Shown here one piece after another: positions 36,713 to 45,800 of a stretch of 56,461 nt of DNA (its first letter is position 1; the number at the start of each line of letters is the position of its first letter). Under the pieces are notes generated by a model that was not told where the DNA came from, did not search any database, and was given only the letters and a program-made list of their open reading frames with translations. The DNA is from G963666945 sp963666945 (GTDB lineage: Bacteria; Bacteroidota; Bacteroidia; Bacteroidales; Marinifilaceae). The position numbers were made by a program, and so were the translations under genes. Location of the stretch: positions 1 through 56,461 of the forward strand of contig CAXXRT010000048.1 in NCBI GenBank assembly GCA_963666945.2, read 5' to 3'.

Positions 36713-37411
36713 TTACATGTTTAATTTCCTTTTCATTTCTTCAAGAGCATTTGAAGATTTTATATTCGTATCATCAAGAACTGAATTAATCTCATCATCT
36801 ATGCTTTTACCGGAATCGGCCATTTCTCCGTATGCCTGAGCTAATTCTTCGTCACGGGCTACCTTGTCTTTCATCTTTTCCAACATAGATATTGTTCCAT
36901 TACTGTCTATATTGGATAAAGATTTATTTAATTTTTTTGTTGCTGAACTGACTCTGGCCCTGGCTTTTAATGTTTTTAGCTCACTTTCGTAATGATTTAT
37001 CTTTGATTTTAAGGTCTTAATATTATTATCAAGTTGTCTGATACTCCCTTCCAATCTGTTAAGGTCTGCCTCTGATCTTGCAGCATTCTGAACACAATCT
37101 TCTTTTCTGCTTAATGCTTCTCCCGCTAGTCTGTCAGCTTCTGCTATTTCAAGACTACCATCCTGGGCTTTTTTAAGTATTTGTATGGCCTTTTGCTCAT
37201 AATTCTGAGCCTGATTCTTGTATTCATTAACCTCTTTCTTTGAACGTATTGCCAGAGCTTTAACTTCTGCAAAGGCTTCGAGACTTTTATTTAAATCTTT
37301 TTTAAGATCTCTGATTCCCTGTTCTGTAAGTTTAATAGGGTCTTCTAATTTATCTACTAATGCATGTGCCTCGGATTGACCTACTTTGAATATTCTGCTA
37401 AAAATTCCCAT
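36713..37411 (-). CDS. pspA: PspA/IM30-family ESCRT-III-like protein
   Basis: 232 residues, almost wholly coiled-coil helix, beginning with the membrane-binding amphipathic helix MGIFSRIFKVGQSEAHALVD and LTEQGIRDLKKDL, the hallmarks of PspA/Vipp1. Forms membrane-associated polymers that maintain inner-membrane integrity. YjfJ is its equivalent in E. coli. The usual regulators PspF, PspB and PspC are not here. 29 bases after the CesT-like gene. Confidence 0.93.
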   Translation of the reverse strand: MGIFSRIFKVGQSEAHALVDKLEDPIKLTEQGIRDLKKDLNKSLEAFAEVKALAIRSKKEVNEYKNQAQNYEQKAIQILKKAQDGSLEIAEADRLAGEALSRKEDCVQNAARSEADLNRLEGSIRQLDNNIKTLKSKINHYESELKTLKARARVSSATKKLNKSLSNIDSNGTISMLEKMKDKVARDEELAQAYGEMADSGKSIDDEINSVLDDTNIKSSNALEEMKRKLNM

Positions 37412-37440
37412 ATGTATGATGTTTATTGTAATTAAGTTGT

Positions 37441-37836
37441 TTAGTTTTTTGAGAATTCTAATAATTTATTTGCGTTCTCGCTTAGGAAAACCTCAAGAGA
37501 ATTAAGTGTACCCTGAAGTTCATTTATATCAAGATTTTCAACTTGTAGTGTATCCCTGAACAATACCTTTTTTCCTGATTCATCAAGTGCGATTGCACCG
37601 TGAATTATCTCTCTGTTCATTTTCAGAAATTCTCTGTAAATATTTATATCTTCTTTTTTTAAGTCAAAAAGATAAAGCTCAATAATAAGAATAGGATGCT
37701 CGCAATCGATAATAAGATTAGTTATCCCGGCTTCCTGATTTTCTACAATTACAATTTCTTCCGATTTATCTTCGGATAGGATATTGTATTCCAATTCCAG
37801 TAAATAGTCTTTGATTTTTGAAAAATAATTATTCAT
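37441..37836 (-). CDS. CesT/Tir- or YbjN-like small protein (YjfI slot)
   Basis: 131 residues, soluble, acidic. The pattern of a short alpha helix, a strand-rich segment with ITNLIIDCEHPILIIELYLF, and the FLKMNREIIHGAIALDESGKKVLFRDTL block followed by a long C-terminal helix resembles the type III secretion chaperone / YbjN fold. YjfI (DUF2170) opens the E. coli operon in the same way. First gene of the block; ATG at 37836 lies about 28 bases from the predicted transcription start. Confidence 0.7.
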   Translation of the reverse strand: MNNYFSKIKDYLLELEYNILSEDKSEEIVIVENQEAGITNLIIDCEHPILIIELYLFDLKKEDINIYREFLKMNREIIHGAIALDESGKKVLFRDTLQVENLDINELQGTLNSLEVFLSENANKLLEFSKN

Positions 37837-37870
37837 GTCTTATTCTTTTTGTTAAATATACATAGTCTTG

Positions 37871-37902
37871 CAAATGTAGCAAAAAAACTTATGTTTGACA
37901 AT
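37871..37902 (-). promoter_or_regulatory. Bacteroidetes-type promoter of the pspA block
   Basis: On the minus strand ATTG (37899-37902), a 20-base spacer and a perfect TACATTTG (37871-37878). It lies between the DUF3820 stop and the first gene of the block, separating this unit from the helicase operon. Confidence 0.62.
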
Positions 37903-37926
37903 AATACATTTCTAGTAATAAATTAT

Positions 37927-38172
37927 CTAAAACTGACTTCTAATCAAAGGTTTAAGTAGAAATTCCAGACCGTTGAGTTTTATTTCATATAAAGTTGCCA
38001 GTAGAATTCCTATTCTCCCTTCTGGAAATCCTTTTTGATTATACCATACAAGATAATGCTCTGGCAATTGGTATAAAAATCGCCCCTTATATTTACCATA
38101 TGGCATTTTCATATTAACTAAATCCAATAGTACATTTTTATCGAAACCGGGAAGTGAAATATCTTCTGTCAT
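37927..38172 (-). CDS. DUF3820 family protein
   Basis: 81 residues with the family core MPYGKYKGRFLYQLPEHYLVWYNQKGFPEGRIG, a compact domain also known as a putative quorum-sensing-regulated protein family, also found fused to exonuclease-like proteins. Often nucleic-acid linked by context. 26 bases after the helicase gene, hence probably co-transcribed. Confidence 0.85.
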   Translation of the reverse strand: MTEDISLPGFDKNVLLDLVNMKMPYGKYKGRFLYQLPEHYLVWYNQKGFPEGRIGILLATLYEIKLNGLEFLLKPLIRSQF

Positions 38173-38198
38173 ACTAATTTTATTATTTGTTCTACTGA

Positions 38199-39521
38199 TT
38201 ACCTGGATATCTCTATTTTAAATTTTTTCTTTTTTATCTTTTCATTTCTTATGAGCTTGATAAGTTGCTTTATTTTTTGTCTTTTTATTGCAACATAACT
38301 TATATGATCCTTTACCTCAAGAAGTCCGATATCATCTTTGTCCAGTTCTCCTGTTTTATGAAGAAATCCTATAATGTCTATTTTATTAATCTTTTCTTTT
38401 TTACCTCCACCTATAAATAGTGTAGCCCATTGGGGGGCAGGAGGAAGAATCTGCTCAAAAGGAAGATTTATCTCTGTGGGTATAATATTTATATAGGAGG
38501 GAATATCTTCCATTTCGGCAAGTACCAGATATGATACACCATCTGCATTCATTCTGGCTGTACGTCCATTTCTGTGTATATAAGATGATTCTGTCTTACT
38601 CAACTGATAATGAATCACGTTTTTTATCTCAGGAATATCGAGTCCGCGTGCTGCCAAATCTGTTGTAATAAGTATTTGATGACTGCCATTACGGAATTTT
38701 ATTAGTGCTCGTTCTCTGTCTTCCTGGGTTAGTCCTCCATGGAATGTATCGTGGGCAATTCCTTTATCTTTAAGTAAAAGACTAATTCTTTCGACTGCAT
38801 CCCTGTGATTGCAGAATATAATTGAGGATTCTTCACCAATATAGCACAATAATTTAAACAGTATCTCCAGCTTGTCCTTTTCATCTGCTCTGACCATGCA
38901 CTGTCTTAGTTTAGGAGCATGGTTTTCTTTAATAAAATCAAGAGAAACAGGAGATGTCAATTGTATGAAATCAGGTATTTCTATATTATATGTCGCTGAT
39001 GTTAATATTTTGCTTTTTACGGATTTCAGATTCTCAATAATAAAGGACATTTCATCCTTAAATCCTAATTCCAGAGATTTGTCGAATTCGTCAAGAACAA
39101 GACTGTGTATATTGTTAAGATTTAAATGATCTCTTCTTATATGATCAGCTATTCTGCCCGGAGTTCCAATAAGCACTTTTGGGGGTTGACTAAGGTTGTT
39201 TGTCTCTATCTTAATAGAATGACCACCGTAGAAGCAATTAGCCTTGTGGCCGGTTTTCATATCTTTAAATACTTTCTCTATTTGAATGGCAAGCTCTCTT
39301 GAAGGAGTAAGTATTAGAATCTGAATCTCGTTTATCTCGGCTTTTATTTTTCCCAGAAGAGGGAGTAGAAATGCAAGAGTTTTTCCTGAACCTGTAGGTG
39401 ATAAGAGTATACAATCATTATCTTCATTATATTCTCTTAACATTGTTTCCTGCATCTCGTTTAATGAGGAAATTCCCAGATTTTCTATTGATTCTTCTAT
39501 TATGGTTTTCTTTTTATGCAT
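38199..39521 (-). CDS. dbpA: DbpA-type DEAD-box RNA helicase
   Basis: 440 residues. Helicase motifs: Q-motif region NEMQETML, Walker A SPTGSGKT, TPSRELA, DEFD in place of DEAD, SAT, and HRNGRTAR. The C-terminal ~75 residues (KIDIIGFLHKTGELDKDDIG, YVAIKRQKI) match the DbpA RNA-binding domain, which recognises helix 92 of 23S rRNA. Role: large ribosomal subunit maturation. Length agrees with E. coli DbpA (457). The third residue of motif II is Phe, which is unusual. Confidence 0.92.
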   Translation of the reverse strand: MHKKKTIIEESIENLGISSLNEMQETMLREYNEDNDCILLSPTGSGKTLAFLLPLLGKIKAEINEIQILILTPSRELAIQIEKVFKDMKTGHKANCFYGGHSIKIETNNLSQPPKVLIGTPGRIADHIRRDHLNLNNIHSLVLDEFDKSLELGFKDEMSFIIENLKSVKSKILTSATYNIEIPDFIQLTSPVSLDFIKENHAPKLRQCMVRADEKDKLEILFKLLCYIGEESSIIFCNHRDAVERISLLLKDKGIAHDTFHGGLTQEDRERALIKFRNGSHQILITTDLAARGLDIPEIKNVIHYQLSKTESSYIHRNGRTARMNADGVSYLVLAEMEDIPSYINIIPTEINLPFEQILPPAPQWATLFIGGGKKEKINKIDIIGFLHKTGELDKDDIGLLEVKDHISYVAIKRQKIKQLIKLIRNEKIKKKKFKIEISR

Positions 39522-39595
39522 GTGCCAAATATAAATATTATTACTAAGATTATTAAGATCTTCATAACGTTAAAGAAATATTTAATGTAAAAAAA

Positions 39596-39620
39596 AGGTC
39601 GCCTGGTAAATTGACGACCT
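39596..39620 (-). terminator. Terminator of the serine hydrolase gene
   Basis: 6-bp stem AGGTCG / CGACCT with a 13-base loop, followed on the minus strand by a run of eight T residues. It lies 28 bases past the hydrolase stop. Confidence 0.75.
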
Positions 39621-39647
39621 CTATTGATGAATATATGTTTATATATC

Positions 39648-40739
39648 TTAAAATTCCAGTGTTTTTCTTCCTTCCGGCATTTTTAAATCATTGATGTAGA
39701 AGGATGCAATCGATTTAGCCAGATAAGGGAGTATATTTCTTTGATTAGTCAATACAATGACCGTGATATTTTTCCCAGGGAATCGTAGTATTTCCGCAAC
39801 TGCTGGTCCTCCACTGTGTCCTGCACATAAATGATTCTGATAATTATTTACTGTCCATCCGAAGTTACTGAAGTTGCAAGATGAATTGTCATTGTTATCT
39901 GTTTTTTCATACAGCATTATTTCCTCGCCATCCTCACACATTAAACCATTGTCTAAGGCCATAATCCATGAACTTGCATCCTGTATATTCATCCATAAAC
40001 CTCCTGCGCAGTATGTGTATGAAGGATAAAAATATTTGTATACATTTATATCATCACCTTTTCCCAGATATACCTGGGTTTTATTTTTTAGTGGTTTCAT
40101 TGTTTGCTCACAACCTTTTCTTTCTTCCATATCATAACCACAATGAGACATTCCATATTTGGAAAAAACTCTTTCTTTCAGCAGTTTCTCAAAAGTTGTT
40201 CCTGAAATATTTTCTATGATATATTTCAAAACTGTATAATCGCTGCTTGCATAACATTCTTTTGTTCCAGGCTTGAACATCAAGGTAGAGTCCATAAGAC
40301 ATTTTACGGCTTCTTTGGTGGAGATATTATTGTTTATTTCTTTCAACCATTTAATTCCTGATTTATGAGATAATAGGTGTTTTATTTTAATATCTTCCCA
40401 TGTATAAGGAGCATCTTTTATATATTCAGTTATAGATGTATTAAGATTAAGTTCATTTTTTTTAATCATATCCATTACTAGAGAAGATGTGAATAATTTA
40501 CTTACTGATGCCATGGGAAAAAGGGTCTGATTGGTAACGGGGATATTCCATTCAATATTGGAAACTCCGTAACTCTGAAGTTTTAGAATTTTACCTGATC
40601 TTATCACAGCAACAGACATTCCCTGTATGCCGACTTCTTTCATTTCTGAAACAATAAATTTATCTACTGCACTCTTTTGTGCAATAATACCAGATATTGT
40701 TACACACATAAATACCAGATATAGGAAAAGTTTTTTCAT
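39648..40739 (-). CDS. Secreted serine hydrolase (beta-lactamase class C / DD-peptidase fold)
   Basis: 363 residues; Sec signal peptide (LFLYLVFMCVTISGIIAQ, cleavage near residue 21). Catalytic SxxK motif Ser78-Val-Ser-Lys81 after LFPMA, second motif YAS in CYASSDYTV, and third motif HSGG in CAGHSGGPAV. The family includes esterases, D-aminopeptidases and beta-lactamase-like proteins, so peptidoglycan or ester substrate cannot be decided. Single gene with its own terminator. Confidence 0.9.
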   Translation of the reverse strand: MKKLFLYLVFMCVTISGIIAQKSAVDKFIVSEMKEVGIQGMSVAVIRSGKILKLQSYGVSNIEWNIPVTNQTLFPMASVSKLFTSSLVMDMIKKNELNLNTSITEYIKDAPYTWEDIKIKHLLSHKSGIKWLKEINNNISTKEAVKCLMDSTLMFKPGTKECYASSDYTVLKYIIENISGTTFEKLLKERVFSKYGMSHCGYDMEERKGCEQTMKPLKNKTQVYLGKGDDINVYKYFYPSYTYCAGGLWMNIQDASSWIMALDNGLMCEDGEEIMLYEKTDNNDNSSCNFSNFGWTVNNYQNHLCAGHSGGPAVAEILRFPGKNITVIVLTNQRNILPYLAKSIASFYINDLKMPEGRKTLEF

Positions 40740-40904
40740 AAGAAATATATTTTATACGCATATTAGTCAATCGCAAAAATAATTAAAATTAGTAGTAAGT
40801 GAAATTATTTATAAGAATAACTTTTTTTGTTAATCAAATATTTAATTTGCTATTTTAATAATTAATTGTAAATTTATGGAAACTTAACTATATCCTTATA
40901 TAAA

Positions 40905-41573
40905 ATGAGTCCTAAGCCTGTAAGTATCCATAGATTGGAAAGATTTATTGTCTGGTTTTATATTATTGCATTTATCGGAACTATTTTCCCTTTTTCTCAT
41001 AAATTTTTTATTACTCTTATTCCTTGGGCACTGCTTTTCAATCTTGGAATTATACTGTCTTTTCATATGCCCGAATTTAATATGAAATCAAAGCTTGTAT
41101 TTACATTTATTGCTGTGGGAGGATTTGCTATTGAGGCCATTGGCGTAAATACTGGTATGATTTTTGGGAATTATCAATATAATAGTGTTCTTGGAGTTAA
41201 ATTATTTAATACTCCCTTAATAATTGGCATTAACTGGTTATTGCTTGTTTATTGCTCTGCGGCAATTACTAGTTTGATGAGAATTAGTGTTATAAAGAAA
41301 ATTATTCTTTCTTCTATTATAATACTTGCGTATGATATTATTCTTGAGAAAGTTGCCGGTAATTTAGGTATGTGGCATTGGGAAGCAGGAATTGTACCTT
41401 TAAGAAATTATGCAGCTTGGTTTATCATTGCTTTTATTTTTCTTTCTTTAATAAAGTTATTGAAAGTTAAGATATGGAACAGACTTGCATTTACGGTCTT
41501 TCTTGCTCAGGTATTCTTCTTTCTTGGCTTATTTATTAGTAGATTGTTGGTGGATATTCCATTATGGAAATAA
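40905..41573 (+). CDS. CruF-like carotenoid biosynthesis membrane protein (DUF422)
   Basis: 222 residues with six or seven membrane helices. The block EAIGVNTGMIFGNYQYNSVLGVKLFNTPLIIGINWLLL is diagnostic of the CruF/DUF422 family of carotenoid 1',2'-hydratases; later YDIILEKVAGNLGMWHWE also fits. Bacteroidetes often use it for flexixanthin- or saproxanthin-like pigments. No crt genes are adjacent, so the pathway cannot be inferred further. Confidence 0.85.
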   Translation: MSPKPVSIHRLERFIVWFYIIAFIGTIFPFSHKFFITLIPWALLFNLGIILSFHMPEFNMKSKLVFTFIAVGGFAIEAIGVNTGMIFGNYQYNSVLGVKLFNTPLIIGINWLLLVYCSAAITSLMRISVIKKIILSSIIILAYDIILEKVAGNLGMWHWEAGIVPLRNYAAWFIIAFIFLSLIKLLKVKIWNRLAFTVFLAQVFFFLGLFISRLLVDIPLWK

Positions 41574-41585
41574 AACCAGGCTGTA

Positions 41586-41990
41586 CTAAAGAATAAATCT
41601 ATCTTTTATTTTCTCTGAAGGGACTAAACAGGATGCTTCTTTACCAAATAATCTATACCTGTTTTGTGCAATTTTATCATAAATCCAATCTCTTATTGGG
41701 CGAGGTATTATTATAAATAAGTATAATAGCTTCCAGAAACTTCCAATATCTTTGAATATTCTTAAAATGGCACGTGATTTAGTATAGGCGACCCCAGAAG
41801 ATAAATATACAATTGAACCATATCCTGAATATTTAATGCTGTATTTTTTTAATATTTTTTCTCCAGCTGGGGATTGATAACTGGCAAATGAAATCTTTGC
41901 TTTCGGATCCTTTTTGATAATAAAAATAACTAATCTGTTACAAAGATTACAAACTCCATCAAATACTACTATTTTGTCTATGTCTTTCAA
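41586..41990 (-). CDS. DCC-family (DUF393) thiol-disulfide oxidoreductase-like protein
   Basis: 134 residues starting at TTG 41990 (LKDIDKIVVFDG), whose start overlaps the upstream permease stop by 4 bases (TTGA). Motif FDGVCNLCN (DxxCxxC) near residue 10 defines the DCC family, and RDWIYDKIAQNRYRLFGK is its conserved C-terminal block. The longer frame to 42131 is just overlap with the permease. Role unknown; redox or lipid-linked. Confidence 0.85.
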   Translation of the reverse strand: MKDIDKIVVFDGVCNLCNRLVIFIIKKDPKAKISFASYQSPAGEKILKKYSIKYSGYGSIVYLSSGVAYTKSRAILRIFKDIGSFWKLLYLFIIIPRPIRDWIYDKIAQNRYRLFGKEASCLVPSEKIKDRFIL

Positions 41991-42517
41991 TTTAGAATCT
42001 TTACAATCCAATTTGCAATATATCCGGTAATAGGAGGGAATATAAGTACGCTGGCTAGTCTTATAAGTGTGAATTTCCAACCAAGTATTCCGACCTCCAT
42101 GGGTAATCGGGCAATTGCCCAGAGTGACCAACTGGATAGATAGGCAACTAATGTGCCATAGCCTGCCCCGGTCTTTAATAGGGCTGCAACAATTGGAAGG
42201 CTGACATAAGGTCCTCCAGGTGTCAGACTTCCTGCGATTGTACCTATTATTATTCCCTTAAAGCCGGATTCGGTACCTAGCCATTTTGAAAGCAGATCTT
42301 GTGGCAATATAACCTGCAAAAGTCCAGCTATTATAAAGGCAAATATTAGTATGGGCATTATCTCTATAGTCATATTCCATGCAGATAACAATCCTTTAAT
42401 ATTATTTCCTCCTCCCATTTTTGTTGCTATTACAAACAATATTAAAGCTATCAATGCTGTCAATGCTGTTGCCCAGAACATAGATTTGTTTTTTTTTGTT
42501 TTCTTATTCTTATTCAT
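41987..42517 (-). CDS. Permease, ArsP/YraQ-like (DUF318)
   Basis: 176 residues, five or six membrane helices, with the glycine/proline-rich block GTIAGSLTPGGPYVSLPIVAAL of the DUF318 permease family. Half the length of typical ArsP (~300-350), so it is a short member that may dimerise. Lysine-rich N-terminus. Coupled to the DCC-family gene downstream; two such genes are often paired (inference from context). Confidence 0.8.
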   Translation of the reverse strand: MNKNKKTKKNKSMFWATALTALIALILFVIATKMGGGNNIKGLLSAWNMTIEIMPILIFAFIIAGLLQVILPQDLLSKWLGTESGFKGIIIGTIAGSLTPGGPYVSLPIVAALLKTGAGYGTLVAYLSSWSLWAIARLPMEVGILGWKFTLIRLASVLIFPPITGYIANWIVKILN

Positions 42518-42689
42518 AACCCTTGAATCCTATTTAATATAACTGTGTTTATTGGGAATTTGTTACAAATTTGAAATACAAAAGATAGAATTCGTTGACT
42601 TCTTTTATTAGTTAAAATATATTAATCAGATATACATGGCATGATTATTGTTTAGAATAAATATAAATAGTAACTTTAAAATATTAGTC

Positions 42690-43616
42690 ATGAATGCAAT
42701 AAAGTACATTTTAGTTCTATTTCTAATATTTAGTATTAATAATAATTTTGCTCAAAAAGTCATGAAATACAATAAATTAACCAAGGAAGAGGAGAATGTT
42801 ATTTTAAAGAAAGGTACAGAGTATCCTTTTACTGGAAAATACTGGGATTATAAGGAAAATGGAACATACGTGTGTAAGCAATGTAATGCTCCCTTATTTA
42901 AATCGGATGATAAGTTTGATTCACATTGTGGATGGCCTAGCTTTGATGATGAAATAAAGGGGGCGGTAAAACGTATACCTGATGTTGATGGCAGGAGAAC
43001 AGAGATTGTCTGTGCTAATTGTGGTGGTCATTTAGGTCATGTTTTTCTTGGGGAAGGATTTACAGCTAAAGATACACGTCATTGTGTGAATTCGATATCT
43101 CTTGATTTTATTCCTTCTGGAAAAACTGAGAATATGGATACAGTATACTTTGCAGGTGGATGCTTCTGGGGTACTGAGTATTTCTTTAAAAAAGTCAAAG
43201 GTGTTATTTCTACTAGTGTTGGATATATTGGTGGTCATAGGAAGAATCCCTCATACCAGGAAGTTTGCACAGGAACTACTGGTCATGCAGAGGTTGTAGA
43301 GGTGATTTATGATCCCACTAAGGTGAATTTTGAAGATCTTGCTAAGCTATTTTTCGAAATTCATGATTTTACCCAGATAGATCGTCAGGGACCAGATATT
43401 GGAGAGCAATATCGTAGTGAAATATTTTATACAAAGGAATCACAGAAAGAAAAGGCGGATGAACTAATAAATAGTTTAATGAGAAAGGGATTTGAGGTGG
43501 CTACAGAGATAACCCTTGCTAATACTTATTATAAGGCTGAGGGCTATCATCAGGATTATTATACCAAGAAAGGAAAACAGCCGTATTGTCACTTCAAAAG
43601 GGAAATTTTTAAATAA
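42690..43616 (+). CDS. msrBA: Secreted MsrB-MsrA methionine sulfoxide reductase fusion
   Basis: 308 residues from ATG 42690, which begins a Sec signal peptide (YILVLFLIFSINNNFAQ). MsrB domain first, with zinc Cys pairs CKQCNAP and CANCGGHLGHVF and catalytic Cys in RHCVNS; MsrA second, with GGCFWG, GYIGGH and YHQDYY. Reduces R and S methionine sulfoxide in periplasmic proteins. An upstream in-frame TTG at 42648 would destroy the signal peptide. Order MsrB-MsrA is the reverse of the commoner MsrA-MsrB fusion. Confidence 0.95.
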   Translation: MNAIKYILVLFLIFSINNNFAQKVMKYNKLTKEEENVILKKGTEYPFTGKYWDYKENGTYVCKQCNAPLFKSDDKFDSHCGWPSFDDEIKGAVKRIPDVDGRRTEIVCANCGGHLGHVFLGEGFTAKDTRHCVNSISLDFIPSGKTENMDTVYFAGGCFWGTEYFFKKVKGVISTSVGYIGGHRKNPSYQEVCTGTTGHAEVVEVIYDPTKVNFEDLAKLFFEIHDFTQIDRQGPDIGEQYRSEIFYTKESQKEKADELINSLMRKGFEVATEITLANTYYKAEGYHQDYYTKKGKQPYCHFKREIFK

Positions 43617-43666
43617 AGATACTTGTTCAGGGAACAAGCAATAAGCTCCAAAATAAAGATTACAAA

Positions 43667-43690
43667 AGGGGTCTCTGGAAAGAGACCCCT
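43667..43690 (-). terminator. Terminator of the sodium/solute symporter gene
   Basis: Arms AGGGGTCTCT and AGAGACCCCT with a 4-base loop, followed by TTTTG on the minus strand. It also lies between msrBA and the convergent symporter gene. Confidence 0.85.
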
Positions 43691-43722
43691 AACTAATATA
43701 ATCAGAAATTACAAACCAATAC

Positions 43723-45645
43723 TTAATTATTAGCATTAGCTGATTCGGCATTTTTAAGAATCTTAAAGATAATAAAACCTGCGAGAAAAGAAACTATAAT
43801 TCCGGATATTCCTAAAATATATTCACCAAAAAGAAATTTTCCAATACCATACATAGTAGAATATATAGAAATTACTCCCAATATCCAGTTTATAAATAAT
43901 TTTCTATATCCTTTGTCGTGTTTCACTTCGGGAAATTCAGAATGGAATCTTTTCCATCCTATACCTCCGGGATGAACTTTTTTATAGAAATTAATCAATA
44001 TATTCTTTTTCACAGGTGAGGTAATGAATGTAACTATAATCCATATCAAAGTAGAACCAAAAGCAATAGGGAATAGGGTTAATGGTGATTCAAGTCCCAT
44101 TACCTTGGTTGCTATCGGATAAATAGCAATAGGAGCAAGCATAGCGGCGATTTCAGACCATGCATTAATTCTCCACCAGTACCATCTGAGTATAAGTACT
44201 GCACCCATTCCTGCACTTACATTAAGGATAAACATCCATGCACCAGAAATGGTTGTCAGGAAATATTTTGTAATAACAAGAGAAAAGGCTACCATCAGAA
44301 CTATACCTAGTCGTGATACAATCACATAGTGCTTCTCTGAAGCCTTACGTTGTATAAATCGTTTATAAAAATCGTTTATCAGGTAAGATGTTCCCCAGTT
44401 TAGCTGTGATGCAATGGTCGACATATATGCGGCAAGAAATACGGCTATTAATAATCCTAATAGTCCTGAAGGAAGATACCTTACCATTAATTTAGGATAC
44501 ATTATACCAGGATCTACTGTGTTTTCATATTTTTCGTAATATTCGGCAAAATCTGCATCAGTTTCTTTCCCTTCCTTGTAAGACCAGCTTTCTCTTTGCT
44601 CAAATATTTTTTCTGCTCTTGCAAAATATTCTGTGTTTTCAGCTTTTAAATCATCTTTACTACTGGCTCTTGGTAAAATAACCAGTGCAGCTAGTGCTAC
44701 AACTATCCAGGGCCATGGTCTTAATGTGTAATGCGCAATATTAAACCATAGAGTTGCAAGGAAACTATGTTTTTCATCCTTTGCAGACATCATTCTTTGG
44801 GCAACATAACCGCCACCTCCGGGATCGGCCCCAGGATACCAGCTCGACCACCATTGAACGCCTACAAAAGCAAGAAATGCCCCAATACTCAATGCAAAAG
44901 CACCTCCGGCTAGTTTACTTGCTTCAGTTTTTGTGGTTATTTCAGGGAAAAAGTTTATGGTTTCAGCAGAAAGCATATTCTTTAGATTTTTCATTCCTCC
45001 GATTTCAGGTAACTGAACAACTATAACTGCAAGAATAATACAACCGGTGAGGGCAAATATAAACTGAAAACTGTCGGTCCTGATTGTTCCCAGTAATCCA
45101 GATGCAGAAGCATATATTGCAACTATTAATGCTAGAATAACAACTAGAAGAAATGGATCAACTCCTGGAATTGTAACTAAAAATATTTTCTCCATTGCCT
45201 TGTGTACCCACCCCAGAACAATAGCATTCATAAATAATCCCAGGTAAATGGCCCTGAATCCTCTTAGAAAGGCGGCTTCTTTTCCTGAATATCTTAACTC
45301 TATAAATTCTAGGTCAGTCATTATACCTGCTCTTCTCCAAAGCTTGGAAAAAAAGAATACTGTAAGTAATCCCCCAATAGCAAGATTCCACCATAACCAG
45401 TTCCCAGCTACCCCGTTTTTTGCTACCAGCTCAGTTACAGCAAGGGGGGTGTCTGCTGCAAAAGTGGTTGCAACCATAGCTGTTCCTGCCAGATACCAAG
45501 GGAGATTACGTCCTGAAAGAAAAAATTGTGTAGTGTCCTTTCCGGCCTTTCGTGAATAATAGGCCGATATAAGAAATATTATAAGGAAGAATCCTATCAA
45601 TACGATAAAGTCGGACGTTTGAAGATTTATAAAAGCATTTTCCAT
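43723..45645 (-). CDS. Sodium/solute symporter (SSS family)
   Basis: 640 residues with about 14 membrane helices. N-terminal GxxLPWYLAGTAMVATTFAADTPLAV pattern and the inner repeat GTIRTDSFQFIFALTG are typical of SSS (Na/glucose, Na/proline-like) transporters. A large loop near residues 335-395 rich in charged residues (FEQRESWSYKEGKETDAD) is an insertion. Substrate unknown. Monocistronic with a strong terminator. Confidence 0.93.
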   Translation of the reverse strand: MENAFINLQTSDFIVLIGFFLIIFLISAYYSRKAGKDTTQFFLSGRNLPWYLAGTAMVATTFAADTPLAVTELVAKNGVAGNWLWWNLAIGGLLTVFFFSKLWRRAGIMTDLEFIELRYSGKEAAFLRGFRAIYLGLFMNAIVLGWVHKAMEKIFLVTIPGVDPFLLVVILALIVAIYASASGLLGTIRTDSFQFIFALTGCIILAVIVVQLPEIGGMKNLKNMLSAETINFFPEITTKTEASKLAGGAFALSIGAFLAFVGVQWWSSWYPGADPGGGGYVAQRMMSAKDEKHSFLATLWFNIAHYTLRPWPWIVVALAALVILPRASSKDDLKAENTEYFARAEKIFEQRESWSYKEGKETDADFAEYYEKYENTVDPGIMYPKLMVRYLPSGLLGLLIAVFLAAYMSTIASQLNWGTSYLINDFYKRFIQRKASEKHYVIVSRLGIVLMVAFSLVITKYFLTTISGAWMFILNVSAGMGAVLILRWYWWRINAWSEIAAMLAPIAIYPIATKVMGLESPLTLFPIAFGSTLIWIIVTFITSPVKKNILINFYKKVHPGGIGWKRFHSEFPEVKHDKGYRKLFINWILGVISIYSTMYGIGKFLFGEYILGISGIIVSFLAGFIIFKILKNAESANANN

Positions 45646-45800
45646 ATAAGATAGATTTGTTAAATCTCAAAAATAATCAAATAATTATATTAATAAAGAC
45701 TTACATTATTAATTATATTCACTATGTGTTCCTTGTATAAAACGTTTTTCAACTACTAATCGTATATACTATAAAATTCTTTTTTATAAAACTTACTAGT

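Noticed and set aside
32431..37836. Glutathionylspermidine synthase-like ligase (YjfC)
   Set aside because: I looked for an ATP-grasp ligase in or beside the cluster and found none within the window.
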